Part shown: positions 10,819 to 21,837 of the stretch, in pieces
Layout of the letters: each line of letters starts with the position of its first letter
How positions within the stretch are numbered: position 1 is the first letter of the stretch
Assembly: GCA_009859145.1 (NCBI GenBank)
Contig: VRVR01000007.1
Coordinates: 186,001 to 250,000 of the forward strand
Source of the DNA: Andalucia godoyi
Taxonomy: Eukaryota > Discoba > Jakobea > Jakobida > Andaluciidae
Direction: 5' to 3'
DNA: 64,000 nt
Made by a program: the position numbers and the translations under genes
Notes under the pieces: generated by a model
Databases searched by the model: none
Seen by the model: the letters and a program-made list of their open reading frames with translations, nothing else
Told to the model about the DNA's origin: nothing

Positions 10819-13162
10819 ATGACAAGCTTGCTACTTTCTTATCCATTTTCCATTCGCCATGCTGGTCGTCGGCTGACCATTGTGGATATTGGACATGAGT
10901 ATTCAGGACAACAGAGTGCCAAATATCGCAAACGAAAGGTATGCTCGGCTCGGCTTTTTTTCCCCCTTCAACCGCGGGTCCACTTGCTGCGCTAATCTGT
11001 TTTCTTCCCCCTGCTTTCAAATCTCGGTGTGCATACAGAGTTCCATGGATCCACGACCGCGATGTTTTCCCGTCGACTTTGCAGTGACGTCCAACGTTTT
11101 CGGAGACACGCGGCCTTGTCTTATCAGCGTTGTTTCAAACGGTGAATCTGGGCCTGTGTTCTGGGTATTCGCGGAGGGCATTGTAGCTGAGAATAAATCG
11201 GTCTCCAGAGCGCTGGAAACTGTCGCCGAGCGGCTCCAGATCAACGTGAAAATCGCATCTGGATACGCAGAAATCGGAATCGACAATGACTTTCTCAAAT
11301 CTCTGTGGTACGCACCAGAATCCGAAAGAATCATGATGGGCTTCCGAAATTCTGACCCTTCTTATGCGTCAAAGGTTTTGTCCTTCCAGATACATGCTTC
11401 CCGGAATGTCTCGGATGTCTTGTTTCGCAAGAGGATACTCGCACATGTTGAGCAGAGAATGGAGGCTTTCAAGCTGGATTTGATCCGCTCTATTCTGGAG
11501 CTTCAAGCGGCACAAGATTTTCCTGCAAAGGCAGCAGTTTCCAAAGCACAGGAAAAGTCAGTTCGGTTCAAAAGCCCAGAGCGTAGAGTTCCGCTGGCGT
11601 CTCCATCTGTTCGCAATGGAACAGCCGTGGGAAAAGACGGATCTTTTCCCCCTGCAGTTCGCACTGCAAACGTGCCTGCACCAGCAGATGTGCCTGTGTA
11701 CAATGACATGCATTCGGAAATCAGACTTGAGGCGGATGCCACACAAGATCAGCTAAAGGACGCCGCAGCCAGCGTGCCGCCTGTTGCCCAGGTCGCAGAA
11801 GAGCGGCCGATCCTGGATTTGGAGTCTCCAGAGGAGGCTACGGCAGTGCAATCTGCAGGAAACGTCTTTGGAACGCAAGTTGTTGCCGGTCTTGTTAATG
11901 AATCTATCCGGCTCGCTTCGTCGGATGAGCGGGGACCCATTCTGTCTAATTCCGACGCCGAGCCGTTACGTGAAATTCCCGTTTCTGTTGTGCCGAAGAA
12001 ACGGGAATTCTTCACGTCTCTTTTGTACGGCTATTCTCAAGTTGCAAACACGGGAGTTCTTGCACCCCTGGCTCTTGAGCCTATTTCGGAGGTCACGAAA
12101 GCATCTCCACTGATTCCTGTAAGCGAAATCCAGCTTCAGACTGCTCCTGGACAGATAAAACATGTTTGCGGAAGGCCTCGGGTTCTGGGGCGGAAGGCAG
12201 CTTGGTGTTTCGTCGAGGATGCTGCTATTGTAGTAGCATTGACATGCGATCTTTTCAGTTGGGATGTTTTTATTCTGGAATGTCTGGAACTGCATGATGG
12301 CGAAATGATTCAGAAAGTCTGCTTTTCTCCAGATGGCTGTCTGATGCTGGTTTTGTCAGGCGCGTGTATCCGTGTTCTCGACACCTCAACTGACAGCTGG
12401 AGACTGTTGCGTGCGTTACCCTGGCCCTCAGATTTCGTTCTTCGATCAGGTATCTCTTCCGCCATTTCATTCTTGTCTGAAGAGCAGGTATTTGTGGTGG
12501 TCGGATTTGCAGATGGAAATCTCGGATACGTGTGTTTGGAAAAGGAAGATGAAACCCAAGGATGGTCAGTATCAGAGTCGTATTTTACGTCGAACCTGCA
12601 TGGAAGAAGGATCATCTCCACGGCGTCTTTCAAGGGACTCGTGATGGTGGTGATACACGAGGATGGGATCTCCATCTGGGACTTGGCGAACAACTCCATG
12701 TTCCCTTGCGCGATCGCTTCGGACAACCTTGGAAAGTTTGTGGATGCCAAAGCATTCCGATATGACACGGCAGAAGGAACAAGATTATTCAGCATCATCA
12801 AGCAAATTTCAGTTTCGACGCAATCTCCAACAATGCATTTGTATGCCGTGATTCCGGATCAACAACGAGCACCGTGCCGTGGACAGTATCACTGTGACGG
12901 GGTCGCCGCCGACGGAACTCTTTCAGGATCCTTTGCATTTGATGCTTGTCAAAAGCATATGATTGTTGCGTTTTCCAAATCCGACCTCACAATCAAGAAC
13001 ATTGGAACAGGCGGGCTCTCCGGGTACATCAGAGACCAAAGTGACCCTGTGGAGCTTGTGCACTTCCACCCAGGAGCGTCTGCGTTTGTTTCGGTCTCCA
13101 GCACTGGGCGTGTTATTGTGTACGGAAAAGGAATGGCAGCTACGGCATCTACGAAAATGTAA
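10819..13162 (+). CDS. Beta-propeller-like protein, family unassigned (two exons)
   Basis: The exons are 10819..10938 and 11039..13162 (747 aa). The 100-nt intron has a canonical donor (GAAAG|GTATGC), a CTAAT branch-like site and a GCATACAG acceptor, and both junctions are phase 0. This gives an N-terminus MTSLLLSYPFSIRH...RKRK-SSMDPRPR. If unspliced, translation could start at ATG 10895 or 11045. Residues about 55-190 form an alpha/beta module, followed by a disordered linker. The C-terminal ~330 residues show WD40-like blades (VCFSPDGCLMLVLS...IRVLD, VVIHEDGISIWDL, VHFHPGASAFVSVS), too divergent to assign. A scaffold or centrosomal role is possible but not shown. Confidence 0.6.
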
Positions 13163-13371
13163 ATATGTCTACGTCAAGCAAGGGCATCCCGCGGTCGCCT
13201 CCCCTCGCTGTCCGCCGATGAAAAATCATTGGACAAAACCACAAAATGGCCCCCCAAAAGAGCAAATCGCCTGTGGATACTGTGTACCCCTCGACAGAGG
13301 TTTGTGCGCCTTTCGTTTTTTGTTCTTTTTGGTCGTTCTTTCCGATCTTTTGATCTCTCTATCTACAACCT

Positions 13372-13606
13372 TCAACCCAAACGTCTGGTGGACAGCTGTG
13401 ATAGATCATCGGATAGTATGGCTGAAGATGCGCAGGTCGAGGCCCAATGAGACACGGTGGAATATAGTCAAACCAACTCCTTGTAATCGATGAAGGGCGC
13501 TGATTCTGACTGTAAAAAAAGTCTCTTTTTACGCCAAAAAAAGAAATCTGTTTGAGGCGCAGCATGCGAGACAATGGGTTGGAGATGTTTTGGGTTGGAG
13601 AGTAAA
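13372..13606 (+). repeat. Dispersed repeat, copy A
   Basis: This intergenic stretch shares ordered blocks with 49991..50588: CATCGGATAGYAYGGCTGA, GCAGGTCGAGGCCCAATGAG, CTTGTAATCGATGA, GGGCGCTGAT, TTTACGCCAAAAAA and GACGCAGCATGCGAG-like. Copy B carries two insertions relative to this copy. It encodes no protein I recognise. The rest of the 13163-13828 spacer is T-rich and featureless. Confidence 0.7.
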
Positions 13607-13828
13607 TACCGGGTTTTTTTTAATTGCTATTCCCTCTCTGTTCCCTTGGCTGTTGAGCTGTGTGCTACGAAGGGAAAAAGGAAAGGAAAGGAAAAGCAAA
13701 TTTTACTTTTACTTATACTTCTTCTTCTGCTTTATTTTTGAATTTTGTTTCTAGTATCTATGCTTGCGCTGGCGTTTGATCGAATTTGAATCGCGATCTA
13801 TTGTTTTTAATTTCGGTTTCGTTCCCGC

Positions 13829-15955
13829 ATGACGGATTCTCAAGACAGCGGAAGCTACGATTCCTCAACTGATATTGACTCGCTGCGTTTGCATCTCCAA
13901 GTGTACAATGCTGTGAATCGTTCGTTTCAGAATTCTCTGAATCATGTACAGGTTCCAGAATCACAGCCGCAGCCCCAATTCCAAAATGAAAGGGACATCC
14001 AGTACCAGTACCAGTACCAAAACCAAAACCAAGCTTCCAACCAATTCTCCTATCAGCATCCGAATGACGGGCGGATTCCTCGAGAGTTTGAACCGATCCA
14101 CCATGGTAGAATTGAGACTCCGCCTCCGCGCCCGTTCGTCGAACTGCGAGGCCGCCCATCGCATTCCGACGATCCTGCTATTCTTGTTCAGACAAAATTG
14201 GACGAACAAGCATCCAAGGAAAAACATGATGCGGAGCTGAGCGAAGTGCGAGAGAAGTTGATTACTGAAAAAATGGCATTCCAGTCGTGGGAGTCGAATG
14301 CCCATCACAAGCTGGACAGCGTTGAATTGAAATTGAAGACTCTGGATACGAGACTGCAGCAGGAAACGGAGCAGCATAACAGCGCCTTGCAAAATCTGAA
14401 GGAATCCAGAGGTCAGCTTGAACATGACATTGTTCACTCCATTGAGGAATCCATGCAAGAAATCAAGAGGCAGGCAGACATGCAGTCGTCCATTGATGTT
14501 TCAACAAGTGCCGCATTGGTCAGAATAGAGGAATCCCGAAAGAAACTCGAGCAGTTGAAACAGGACCAGGAAATTCTGGAACAGAGGTTACGAACATCGG
14601 AACAGGATGCGATGGATGAGAGATCGCTTCGTCGCAAAGCTGTCGACAGGGCCGAAGAGCTTCAGGAGCAATTCGCTCGCGTTGCTGCGCAATACGAGAG
14701 AGCGTATGCGGGACTGGTTCGAGAAAACGAACATTTGCAGCGGCAGGTCCGAGACCTTCAAGAAGAGATTGCTCATTTCAACAAGACGAGAGCACATCCG
14801 CATCGGGTGGAGGCTGTTCTTCGGTCCAAAATTGCAGAACTTCGAACCGAGTTGCATGCTGAAGCGGAGAGATCGGCATCTGCTGAAATGCGCGCCAAAA
14901 TGTCTGAAGCTTCCGCCAAGCAGAGCAAGAAATTTGGGCACATGGAAGGCGCACGGAAAGTGCTGGAAGAGGAAGTGCGTTCTCTACGTGCACTGCTGCA
15001 ATCGGAAACCAAGAAAAAATTTGAGGCAGAATCGCGCGTCGAGCGCCTTGAGGCCGAAAACAGAAAGCTGCGTCTTCGCTTTGAAACAGACTTTGGGGCC
15101 GTTGCATCGGTAAAGGACTCCCTGGAAGAGGAAGTCGGAGACTTGCGAAAAGAGTATGAGATGGCTCGACGAGAGTTGTCTGAATCGAGGGTTGTGTTCG
15201 AGAAACAAAGACAGGTGTACAGTCAGGAACGTGCTGCTTGTGATGCGCAGCTTGCTGAATTGGAGCAAGCATTGCGAACGGAAAGAGAAAAACGCATTGT
15301 GGCCGAGCGATCGTCAGAGAAGGTGCGAGCCGCTGCCAGCGGGCTGGCGGAGGATGTGCTCTCGCAGGAAAACGGTGCCAAAGAAAATGCAACAAGTGTA
15401 TCCTCTGCCCCTGCTCCGGTCAATCGACCGGACCATCCCTCCGCCTCTCCGCTGGCTGATTATTATCCGCGAACTGCTGAACTGTCTGGGAGGACCATCC
15501 GGTCTTCGTATTGGAACGACCAAGCCCAAGAATCGTCTCAGCCTGTTCCCGCAAAAGCCAGATCCTCGTCGCGTGGTGCTGCTATCGACCTTGAAGGCCT
15601 GCCGCGGACGTCACCCCCGGGAGCACGATCTTTTCGCGATCGATCTCCCTCACCCCCTGTGGCTCTGCGAAGACCACCTACGAGTGCTCGGACAGTTTCT
15701 CCGTATTCTTCTCCACGGTCCTCTTCTTTCAGACCATCTCCGCCCTCTTCTCCGTTGGTTCGCGGGTCACCTCGAAGCCGCACTGCCTCTGCGAAGAAGG
15801 TGAAGTCGTCTTCTGCTGCGCGTGCGAGTCCTTCGCGGACAAACTCTCGGGCAGCGTATGATGATGATCCCTACAGCTACAGTCTTTATGACGATACGTC
15901 AGGTAGGTCTTCCCTTGAAGCCAAACGATATGCGGCCACCGCTTTTCGCAGTTGA
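13829..15955 (+). CDS. Long coiled-coil protein (708 aa), unassigned
   Basis: The start is ATG 13829 (MTDSQDSGSYDSS). Residues 1-110 are disordered and Gln/Tyr/Asn-rich (QYQYQYQNQNQ from a CCAGTA/CCAAAA tract). Residues about 120-510 form an almost continuous coiled coil with heptads rich in Glu, Arg, Gln and Leu. The C-terminal ~180 residues are Ser/Pro/Arg-rich and basic. Such coil-plus-basic-tail proteins are common at centrosomes, basal bodies and striated rootlets, but no diagnostic motif is present. The T-rich tract ending TTTCTAG at 13754 may mark a 5' UTR intron acceptor. Confidence 0.65.
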   Translation: MTDSQDSGSYDSSTDIDSLRLHLQVYNAVNRSFQNSLNHVQVPESQPQPQFQNERDIQYQYQYQNQNQASNQFSYQHPNDGRIPREFEPIHHGRIETPPPRPFVELRGRPSHSDDPAILVQTKLDEQASKEKHDAELSEVREKLITEKMAFQSWESNAHHKLDSVELKLKTLDTRLQQETEQHNSALQNLKESRGQLEHDIVHSIEESMQEIKRQADMQSSIDVSTSAALVRIEESRKKLEQLKQDQEILEQRLRTSEQDAMDERSLRRKAVDRAEELQEQFARVAAQYERAYAGLVRENEHLQRQVRDLQEEIAHFNKTRAHPHRVEAVLRSKIAELRTELHAEAERSASAEMRAKMSEASAKQSKKFGHMEGARKVLEEEVRSLRALLQSETKKKFEAESRVERLEAENRKLRLRFETDFGAVASVKDSLEEEVGDLRKEYEMARRELSESRVVFEKQRQVYSQERAACDAQLAELEQALRTEREKRIVAERSSEKVRAAASGLAEDVLSQENGAKENATSVSSAPAPVNRPDHPSASPLADYYPRTAELSGRTIRSSYWNDQAQESSQPVPAKARSSSRGAAIDLEGLPRTSPPGARSFRDRSPSPPVALRRPPTSARTVSPYSSPRSSSFRPSPPSSPLVRGSPRSRTASAKKVKSSSAARASPSRTNSRAAYDDDPYSYSLYDDTSGRSSLEAKRYAATAFRS

Positions 15956-16086
15956 AAGCTTGTGTTCTGATGTACTGCTGCAAAACAGAATTATTTAACT
16001 TACAGCATATTTAAGTGCGCCTTTTTCTTTTTTTTTTTTTTTTTGTTTGTTTGTTTGTTTCGTGATTTTCTCGGCAAATGGGTGGC

Positions 16087-17229
16087 TCAATTTTTAAAGT
16101 GGGAATTTAGTCGCTGTTCGAAAGCGTCGAGCTCCTCCATCTGCCAGCGAGGATCCGATAGTCGATCAACGGAAAATGTCGGTCCTACTGGCTTCGGTAG
16201 ATGCGTCTTAGACCCCCCCGTTCTGACAGGCTGCGGCAGCCTTTTGATACCAATAGCCAGCGTCGCTGCCAACGTTGGCCTTTGCCCAACAAGCGTCGGA
16301 AGTACTGGCATGATTGCACTGGAAGTAGGGCTCGGTAACCGTCGTGAAGAAAGCTCAGCGTATGAATCGTCGTCTTGAACCACGACCGTGTCACCGTCTG
16401 CATCCAAGTTCTCGCGGTAGTTCAGCTTGGTTCCAGAAATCGAAACGGTGCGCTTGGATCGAGACGCCGAAGACGGTCGTGACCTGCTACTTCTTTGTGA
16501 CAGTCCATCCGAAAATATTGCAGACGCAGAGGACGAGGACGCAGTCAGACTGGTGGATTGGGCAGACGTATGGGAAGAAAATCGAGAGCTAACGGATCCC
16601 TGAAGAGTGGACGATAGAAGACTCGATCGTCTTGAACGATTCGATATCCCCGAAGAAGAAAGAGAGTCTGAAAAGGAACTTCCCAGAGGGAGAGAAGGAC
16701 TTGACGAATGCCGCAGCGAATTTGGAGGCGGAAACGTCGTAGGATTGGAATAGAATCCACCGCGAAAAGTTCTGGGGACCCACATTCCCTTTCGTTCATT
16801 GAAGTGCATTTTGTACGCGCCGCTGAGATCCAGAAAGCGACGAGCATTTGCAGCATCATCCGCAACATGCTTTCTATGAAACGCATTTGGATCCTTGTCG
16901 ATCATCTCAGACACCACTGATCTTCTTGCATTCATTCGATGCGATAGCCTGTCCAGCTGCAGAGCGCACAGTCCGGAACTCCGACGGGCATGAGGAGACT
17001 TTGTGCCTTCCTCCTTGGAGAGACTTGCAGCATCTGGGAGCATGCAGTCTCCGGACACTGCAAGAGAGGATGTTTCGAGTTGCTCCGGATAAAACTGCAT
17101 TCTTACTGGAGACGAAGGTGTTCTGCGACGTTCAGAGTCATCATAATAAAATCCCAAGTCCGAAGAAGCCCGAGGAAAAATTCTTTTACCGGATCGCCGT
17201 TGCTCGGACTCTGGGGGCGGGACACGCAT
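16087..17229 (-). CDS. Hypothetical Ser-rich protein (380 aa)
   Basis: The start is ATG 17229 (MRVPPPESEQRRSGK). A central block of about residues 75-155 (LDRLSHRMNARRSVVSE, then a helix ending ARRFLDLSGAYKMHF and WVPRTFRGGFYSNP) looks like the only ordered part. The remainder is Ser/Arg-rich with a short acidic patch (DADGDTVVVQDDD). Family not recognised. It is convergent with the coiled-coil gene; only 131 bp separate their stop codons, including a T-run. Confidence 0.55.
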   Translation of the reverse strand: MRVPPPESEQRRSGKRIFPRASSDLGFYYDDSERRRTPSSPVRMQFYPEQLETSSLAVSGDCMLPDAASLSKEEGTKSPHARRSSGLCALQLDRLSHRMNARRSVVSEMIDKDPNAFHRKHVADDAANARRFLDLSGAYKMHFNERKGMWVPRTFRGGFYSNPTTFPPPNSLRHSSSPSLPLGSSFSDSLSSSGISNRSRRSSLLSSTLQGSVSSRFSSHTSAQSTSLTASSSSASAIFSDGLSQRSSRSRPSSASRSKRTVSISGTKLNYRENLDADGDTVVVQDDDSYAELSSRRLPSPTSSAIMPVLPTLVGQRPTLAATLAIGIKRLPQPVRTGGSKTHLPKPVGPTFSVDRLSDPRWQMEELDAFEQRLNSHFKN

Positions 17230-17834
17230 TTACTTTCCAGAAGCAGGATGGCAGACAAGCACGATGTATGGGGTCTGCGAACAACTATGCGAGCAAACAC
17301 GTATACGTACGATCAAACGGATAAGTAAAAAAATGGGGGGAGTTTCCCAAAAAGAAAAAAAGAAAAAGGGGGGCAGAGAAATAGGTTGCGAAAGACAAGA
17401 AGCGTCACGCGTCAGAAAACTCTGTGATGGACTACGGCGATAATAAACGAGCAACGACAAAATCTGACAAATGGAAAATTCAAAAAGAACAAAACATTCA
17501 CATTGAAAAATCGTGCGTTTCACGAAACTGCCAGACTTGTACGAGAGCGGTTGGGAGAAAGACTTTCTTTAAAACTTTCGTAGTGCTCTGCTTGCACGAT
17601 ACTGATTGCACGCTATCAGAGAGGGGGGGAAGCCTGACCACTCACCGTTTTCTTTTGTCCACTTGCCCTGCGCTTCCTTGTTGCACGGACGACCTGGACC
17701 AAAGTGCAAAGGATCAATTGCCAGTCTGTTTTGGTTTTTTGGTTTTTTGGTTTTTTGGTTTTATTTGGGCTAATGCTGTTGTTGCTGTTTGCTTGTTTTC
17801 TAAATCACATTTAATTGCTGGTAGATAGTATCGA
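17230..17834. other. Intergenic spacer, no gene seen
   Basis: This is a divergent promoter region. The only structure noted is a short (GGTTTTTT)n tract at about 17729-17762. Open frames here are short and carry no recognisable domain. Confidence 0.5.
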
Positions 17835-20745
17835 ATGCATCGAAGATACTCGGATCTGCTACAGGTCGCGTCGGATCCGAATGCGCCGGAGCCTTTGGCC
17901 CCTCTTCCGTCCACAATTGGACGTCTGCAGGTTATCCGAAATCGCATTCTTGCCACGACAGTCGATGCGCGGCGGATTCCCCAATCTGCCCAAGCATTCT
18001 CTGATACTTCGGATGTGCTGCAGAACGACGATTTCCTTCACGAGAGGAAGATGGTGTCTTCCGTTTTGCACAAGCTGAGATCACGTCTCGCAGAGTTGGA
18101 TCACGAAGACTCGACGGAACCTCTACGGAGAGTTTTCGTGCATGATGAGCCGGAGATGAACCGTAGGCCAGTCGCAGTTCCAAAGGAATCGGAAGTCTCA
18201 GAATGTAGGATAGTTCCACGATATGCTGTCAATGAACCGAGTGCTCAGTGTCAGAAGCGTCATTTGTCCTCTGCATTCTATGCGTCTCCAGTTGTGAATG
18301 AGAATCAGCACCCGATTTCCAAAAGCGGAAAGTTTACAGATTCCAGTGCTATTGGAAATGAACTCCTTTCTGATGATTCTGGTAATTCTGAGGATGAATC
18401 CTTGTTCTGTAGTAATGATTTGTTCCCAGCAGCAAACAACGAAGTATTGAGAAGCGAAATAGAATCCGTGTCCTCGAATGATTCTCAGAACGAGAATGAG
18501 CATCCGCACTCGGGGAGTAGGAGATTGGCAAGCACTGCTGGAGACAGCGTCGTTGGCAAGGTTCTTCGAAGCGAGCAAATGGACAGCGACGATGAGAATG
18601 AACTTCGGAAAGCGTATAATGCGAGCCGTGAGCGGGCTCTTCAGATTCGCTCAGCATCCACTGCGACGGATCGCCTCGCTTCAGGATCCGTGGTTACCGG
18701 TCCTGCTGGGAAAGTTGCAATCTCTTCCATAGCCCCTTCTCCTGGAATTTCGCGTGCGCCTCGACCGCCGTCTCGTCAAAGACCACCTCCGGAAGCACTC
18801 GATCTGGACCATCACGCAAGAACGCGCATTTCTTCATCTCCTTTCGTGGAGGGTGATGAATTGTTTGATGCGTCCGTGCGTAGTATGGCTCGCGAGAATC
18901 CCATCATTCGTGCACGTCCATTCACTGCAGCTACCAGCGATCAGAAGCGCATCATGTTCACTTCCAGCTACTCCAAAGATAGACCTCTCGGTACGATTCG
19001 TCCAAAAAGTGCTCTTCGGCAAGGCAGAGCTGCAGACAATCCAGTACAACCGGCTGCAGTGTCTTCTGTGAAGAAGGAGAAGGCACCAGTGCCCGCGAAG
19101 AAGGCAAAAAAGCCGAAGTCCAGACTAGCATCGCGGACAAAGGAGCATGTCAGTGCATCTGCGTCTCGTGCCGCTGTCAGATCGAAACTTCGCGAAACCG
19201 CGGACCAAAAGATTCGTAGCGCCTTGGAAGCATACCAGAAATACAAACAACATTTTGTCTCCAGCACCCGAGAAGGTCAAAGCTCCTCCATAGGCTCCAT
19301 GCGTCGGTCTTCCCCCGGTAAGACCTTGCAGAGAATTCGAGAAGAATATGAAAAGATCATTCATCGCGAAAAGTTACCTAACAAAGTTGATAAGGGCGCT
19401 CAACGCACGAGATGTGGTGGTTTGTTATCAACTGCAACTGGTCATGTGGATGGCGGTTTTGACGTGGCTGACGATGGCGGTGATGACTTGTTGACCGAGT
19501 ATGTCCGATCGCGTGCGAAAGTAATTGAAGATGAAATCAAACAAAGTGCGTTTTATGACCGGCCAGAAAGTCGTATGGGCAATCGAGAAGGCGGAGATGA
19601 AAGTTTGGATGATTCTGACTATGCGCTTCCAGACTATACGAATTCGAGCGATGACGACCATGAGTATCATACGTTTGTGGATTACAGTTACGATCCTGAA
19701 GAGGTACGCCACGTCGGTGATGCAGTAGATGAAACCTTTGAAAGATCTAGCGATCATTCCGTTGAAGATATTGGTATTAATGGTGATCCTCGTCATAGAC
19801 CCCAAGACAGTGTGTATCCTGCGGGATCTGATTTATTTGACTCTGAGTCTTTGGATCCCGGTGACTCGTGCGATTCTGAACAATCCATGAACAGCGATAG
19901 GGTTGTCGAAGCGCAGGCGGCACGGCACGAGCGGTCGCTGCCATTGAGCACTGCAAGTCCGTCAAAGCGGGACCAACAGATCCAGCAGGTGCAGCAGCGT
20001 GTCGAAGCGCAGGCGGCGCGGCACGAGCGGTCGCTGCCATTGAGCACTGCAAGTCCGTCAAAGCAGGACCAACAGATCCAGCAGGTGCAGCAGCGTGTCG
20101 AAGCGCAGGCGGCACGGCACGAGCGGTCGCTGCCATTGAGCACTGCAAGTCCGTCAAAGCGGGACCAACAGATCCAGCAGGTGCAGCAGCGTGTCGAAGC
20201 GCAGGCGGCGCGGCACGAGCGGTCGCTGTCCATTGAGCACTGCAAGTCCGTCAAAGCAGGACCAACAGATCCAGCAGGTGCAGCAGCGTGTCGAAGCGCA
20301 GGCGGCACGGCACGAGCGGTCGCTGCCATTGAGCACTGCAAGTCCGTCAAAGCGGGACCAACAGATCCAGCAGGTGCAGCAGCGTGTCGAAGCGCAGGCG
20401 GCGCGGCACGAGCGGTCGCTGCCATTGAGCACTGCAAGTCCGTCAAAGCGGGACCAACAGATCCAGCAGGTGCAGCAGCGTGTCGAAGCGCAGGCGGCGC
20501 GGCACGAGCGGTCGATTCCGTTTTCATCAACCTCATCTTCCGCGGATGCTATGTCTCAGCGATCTTCGTTGGAGCATGCAGATATTTCGCTGTCTGAGCA
20601 ATCATCCTTTCGAGGCGATCACGCTGACACGTCATCGCGATCCCATGGAAACTGGAAGGAGCAACGGAGAATACTCGAGAATATTCGCGACAGAGCAGAT
20701 GATATCGTGCTGAGGGTCCAAACACTTTCCCACCCTGACGCGTAG
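17835..20745 (+). CDS. Repeat-containing protein with a +1 frame disruption
   Basis: The start is ATG 17835 (MHRRYSDLLQVAS). The protein is about 969 aa if one extra base is discounted. It has a helical N-terminus, a long acidic/Ser disordered middle with GDDDLLTEYV-type stretches, a basic segment (KKEKAPVPAKKAKKPKS) and helical segments at about 440-520. A tandem 32-aa repeat (VEAQAARHERSLPLSTASPS plus KRDQQIQQVQQR) follows, then a helical tail ending at 20745 (ILENIRDRADDIVLRVQTL). Repeat unit 4 contains one additional T near 20229. The literal frame therefore leaves the repeat, reads Ala/Gly-rich translation and stops at 20597. The tail in the original frame looks like genuine protein, so the break is an assembly error, an allele or a recent mutation. 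Function unknown. Confidence 0.6.
19905..20514 (+). repeat. 96-bp coding minisatellite, 6.3 copies
   Basis: Units start at 19905, 20001, 20097, 20193, 20290, 20386 and 20482 (last one partial). The spacing is 96 bp except for the fourth unit (97 bp). Units alternate between two variants (GGCACGG/AAGCGGG and GGCGCGG/AAGCAGG) for the first five units, so the array grew partly by 192-bp dimers. The unit is open in several frames on both strands, which creates long antisense open frames that are not genes. Confidence 0.95.
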
Positions 20746-21837
20746 CCCTGTATTTTTCTTGCTTGATTTTGTTTCGGATGATTTGATCCTTTTATTCAGC
20801 CCTTATTCTGAACGATTTTTCGTTTGTATGATATTGTTCTTGTTCAATTAAATGTGTTGCATTTCATAGTTCAATCCGTCGTCTGGTCAGACGCCTTTTC
20901 TCTCTGTTACAAGAAGCAAATGTGAATGGGTCATTGGAAGGAAATGTACGTGTCTGCGTGTGTGTGTGCGTACTTCATATTCACAGAGACAAATCGTGCA
21001 GATGCTTGTCGTTACATGCATTCTGGACAGAATCCGTTGCTGATGATTGGTCTTCGTCAAGTTGAATCTGGGGCCTGAACTCTGAAGGCCAGCGAGGGCT
21101 GAGAAATCTCTGTTTTTGGAGTATAGGAATAGTGGTTTGATTTTGCAGCATCAAGATCGGTTGTCTTTCAATCAAAAAACACACGACGCTTGTGATACAT
21201 CCAATCGCAGAATTCAGACAGCAGGTAGAAGTAATTCCTCGGAAGGCCGGCTACCCCTCTCGCCAAACGCTGAAGGTGCGCACCTCCTGCAATTCAAACA
21301 GCATCTGTACACATTCAGGGGTACAGCAAAAGTCTCGCATCGCCACCCAATATCGAAAACCTTTTGAGGAAACGCTCCTTCATAGGAATGCTTATTTCAG
21401 CGTTTTTTGAACGACACATTGAGCAAATGACGGACTCCATTTGCCCATTTTTGCCGCGCTTTAGAAAGGTGTTCGCAGTGCAGTAGGGCATGGCTAACTG
21501 ACTCCATGCATGAGCATACAAGTACACACCGACTGGCGCTTACGAAGGAGAATTTCGTTGACAGCGCGGCTGAATCTACAATAGGAGGATCAGCATCTCG
21601 ACGGAGCGTTCTGCCAGAGAGGAAGCATTTGATGCGGCAGTGTATTGCAAGCGAGGATCAACTGTAAAATAAAAACAAAAAGTCGTCATCCTGTTGTCCT
21701 CCTCAGTCCTGGCACTGCAGCGTTGCAGCTGGATGAATTGGGTCTTAGCGATCCGTGGTATGAAACGGTATTTTCGTTTAGACTTATAAATTTTGACTTG
21801 TACAGACAACACGCATGTCCACGCGGCATTCTCAAGG
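20746..21837. other. Intergenic spacer, about 1.1 kb
   Basis: No convincing gene was seen. Open frames are under 85 codons and have no domains. A possible 25-nt first exon of the next gene (21733..21757, MNWVLAIR) could join across a 48-nt GT-AG interval to 21806 in the correct phase, but one-in-three phase agreement is weak evidence. Confidence 0.4.

Noticed and set aside
10255-10995. 246-residue plus-strand frame
   Set aside because: Mostly F/L/S translation of (CTTTTT)n and AT-rich tracts; only its last 40 codons (10819..10938) are used, as exon 1 of the next gene.
19905-20514. CRISPR-like array
   Set aside because: Units are contiguous 96-bp repeats without spacers, inside a eukaryotic coding frame.
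19777-20536. Long antisense open frames across the minisatellite
   Set aside because: They exist because the 96-bp unit has no stop in several frames; there is no non-repeat protein sequence in them.
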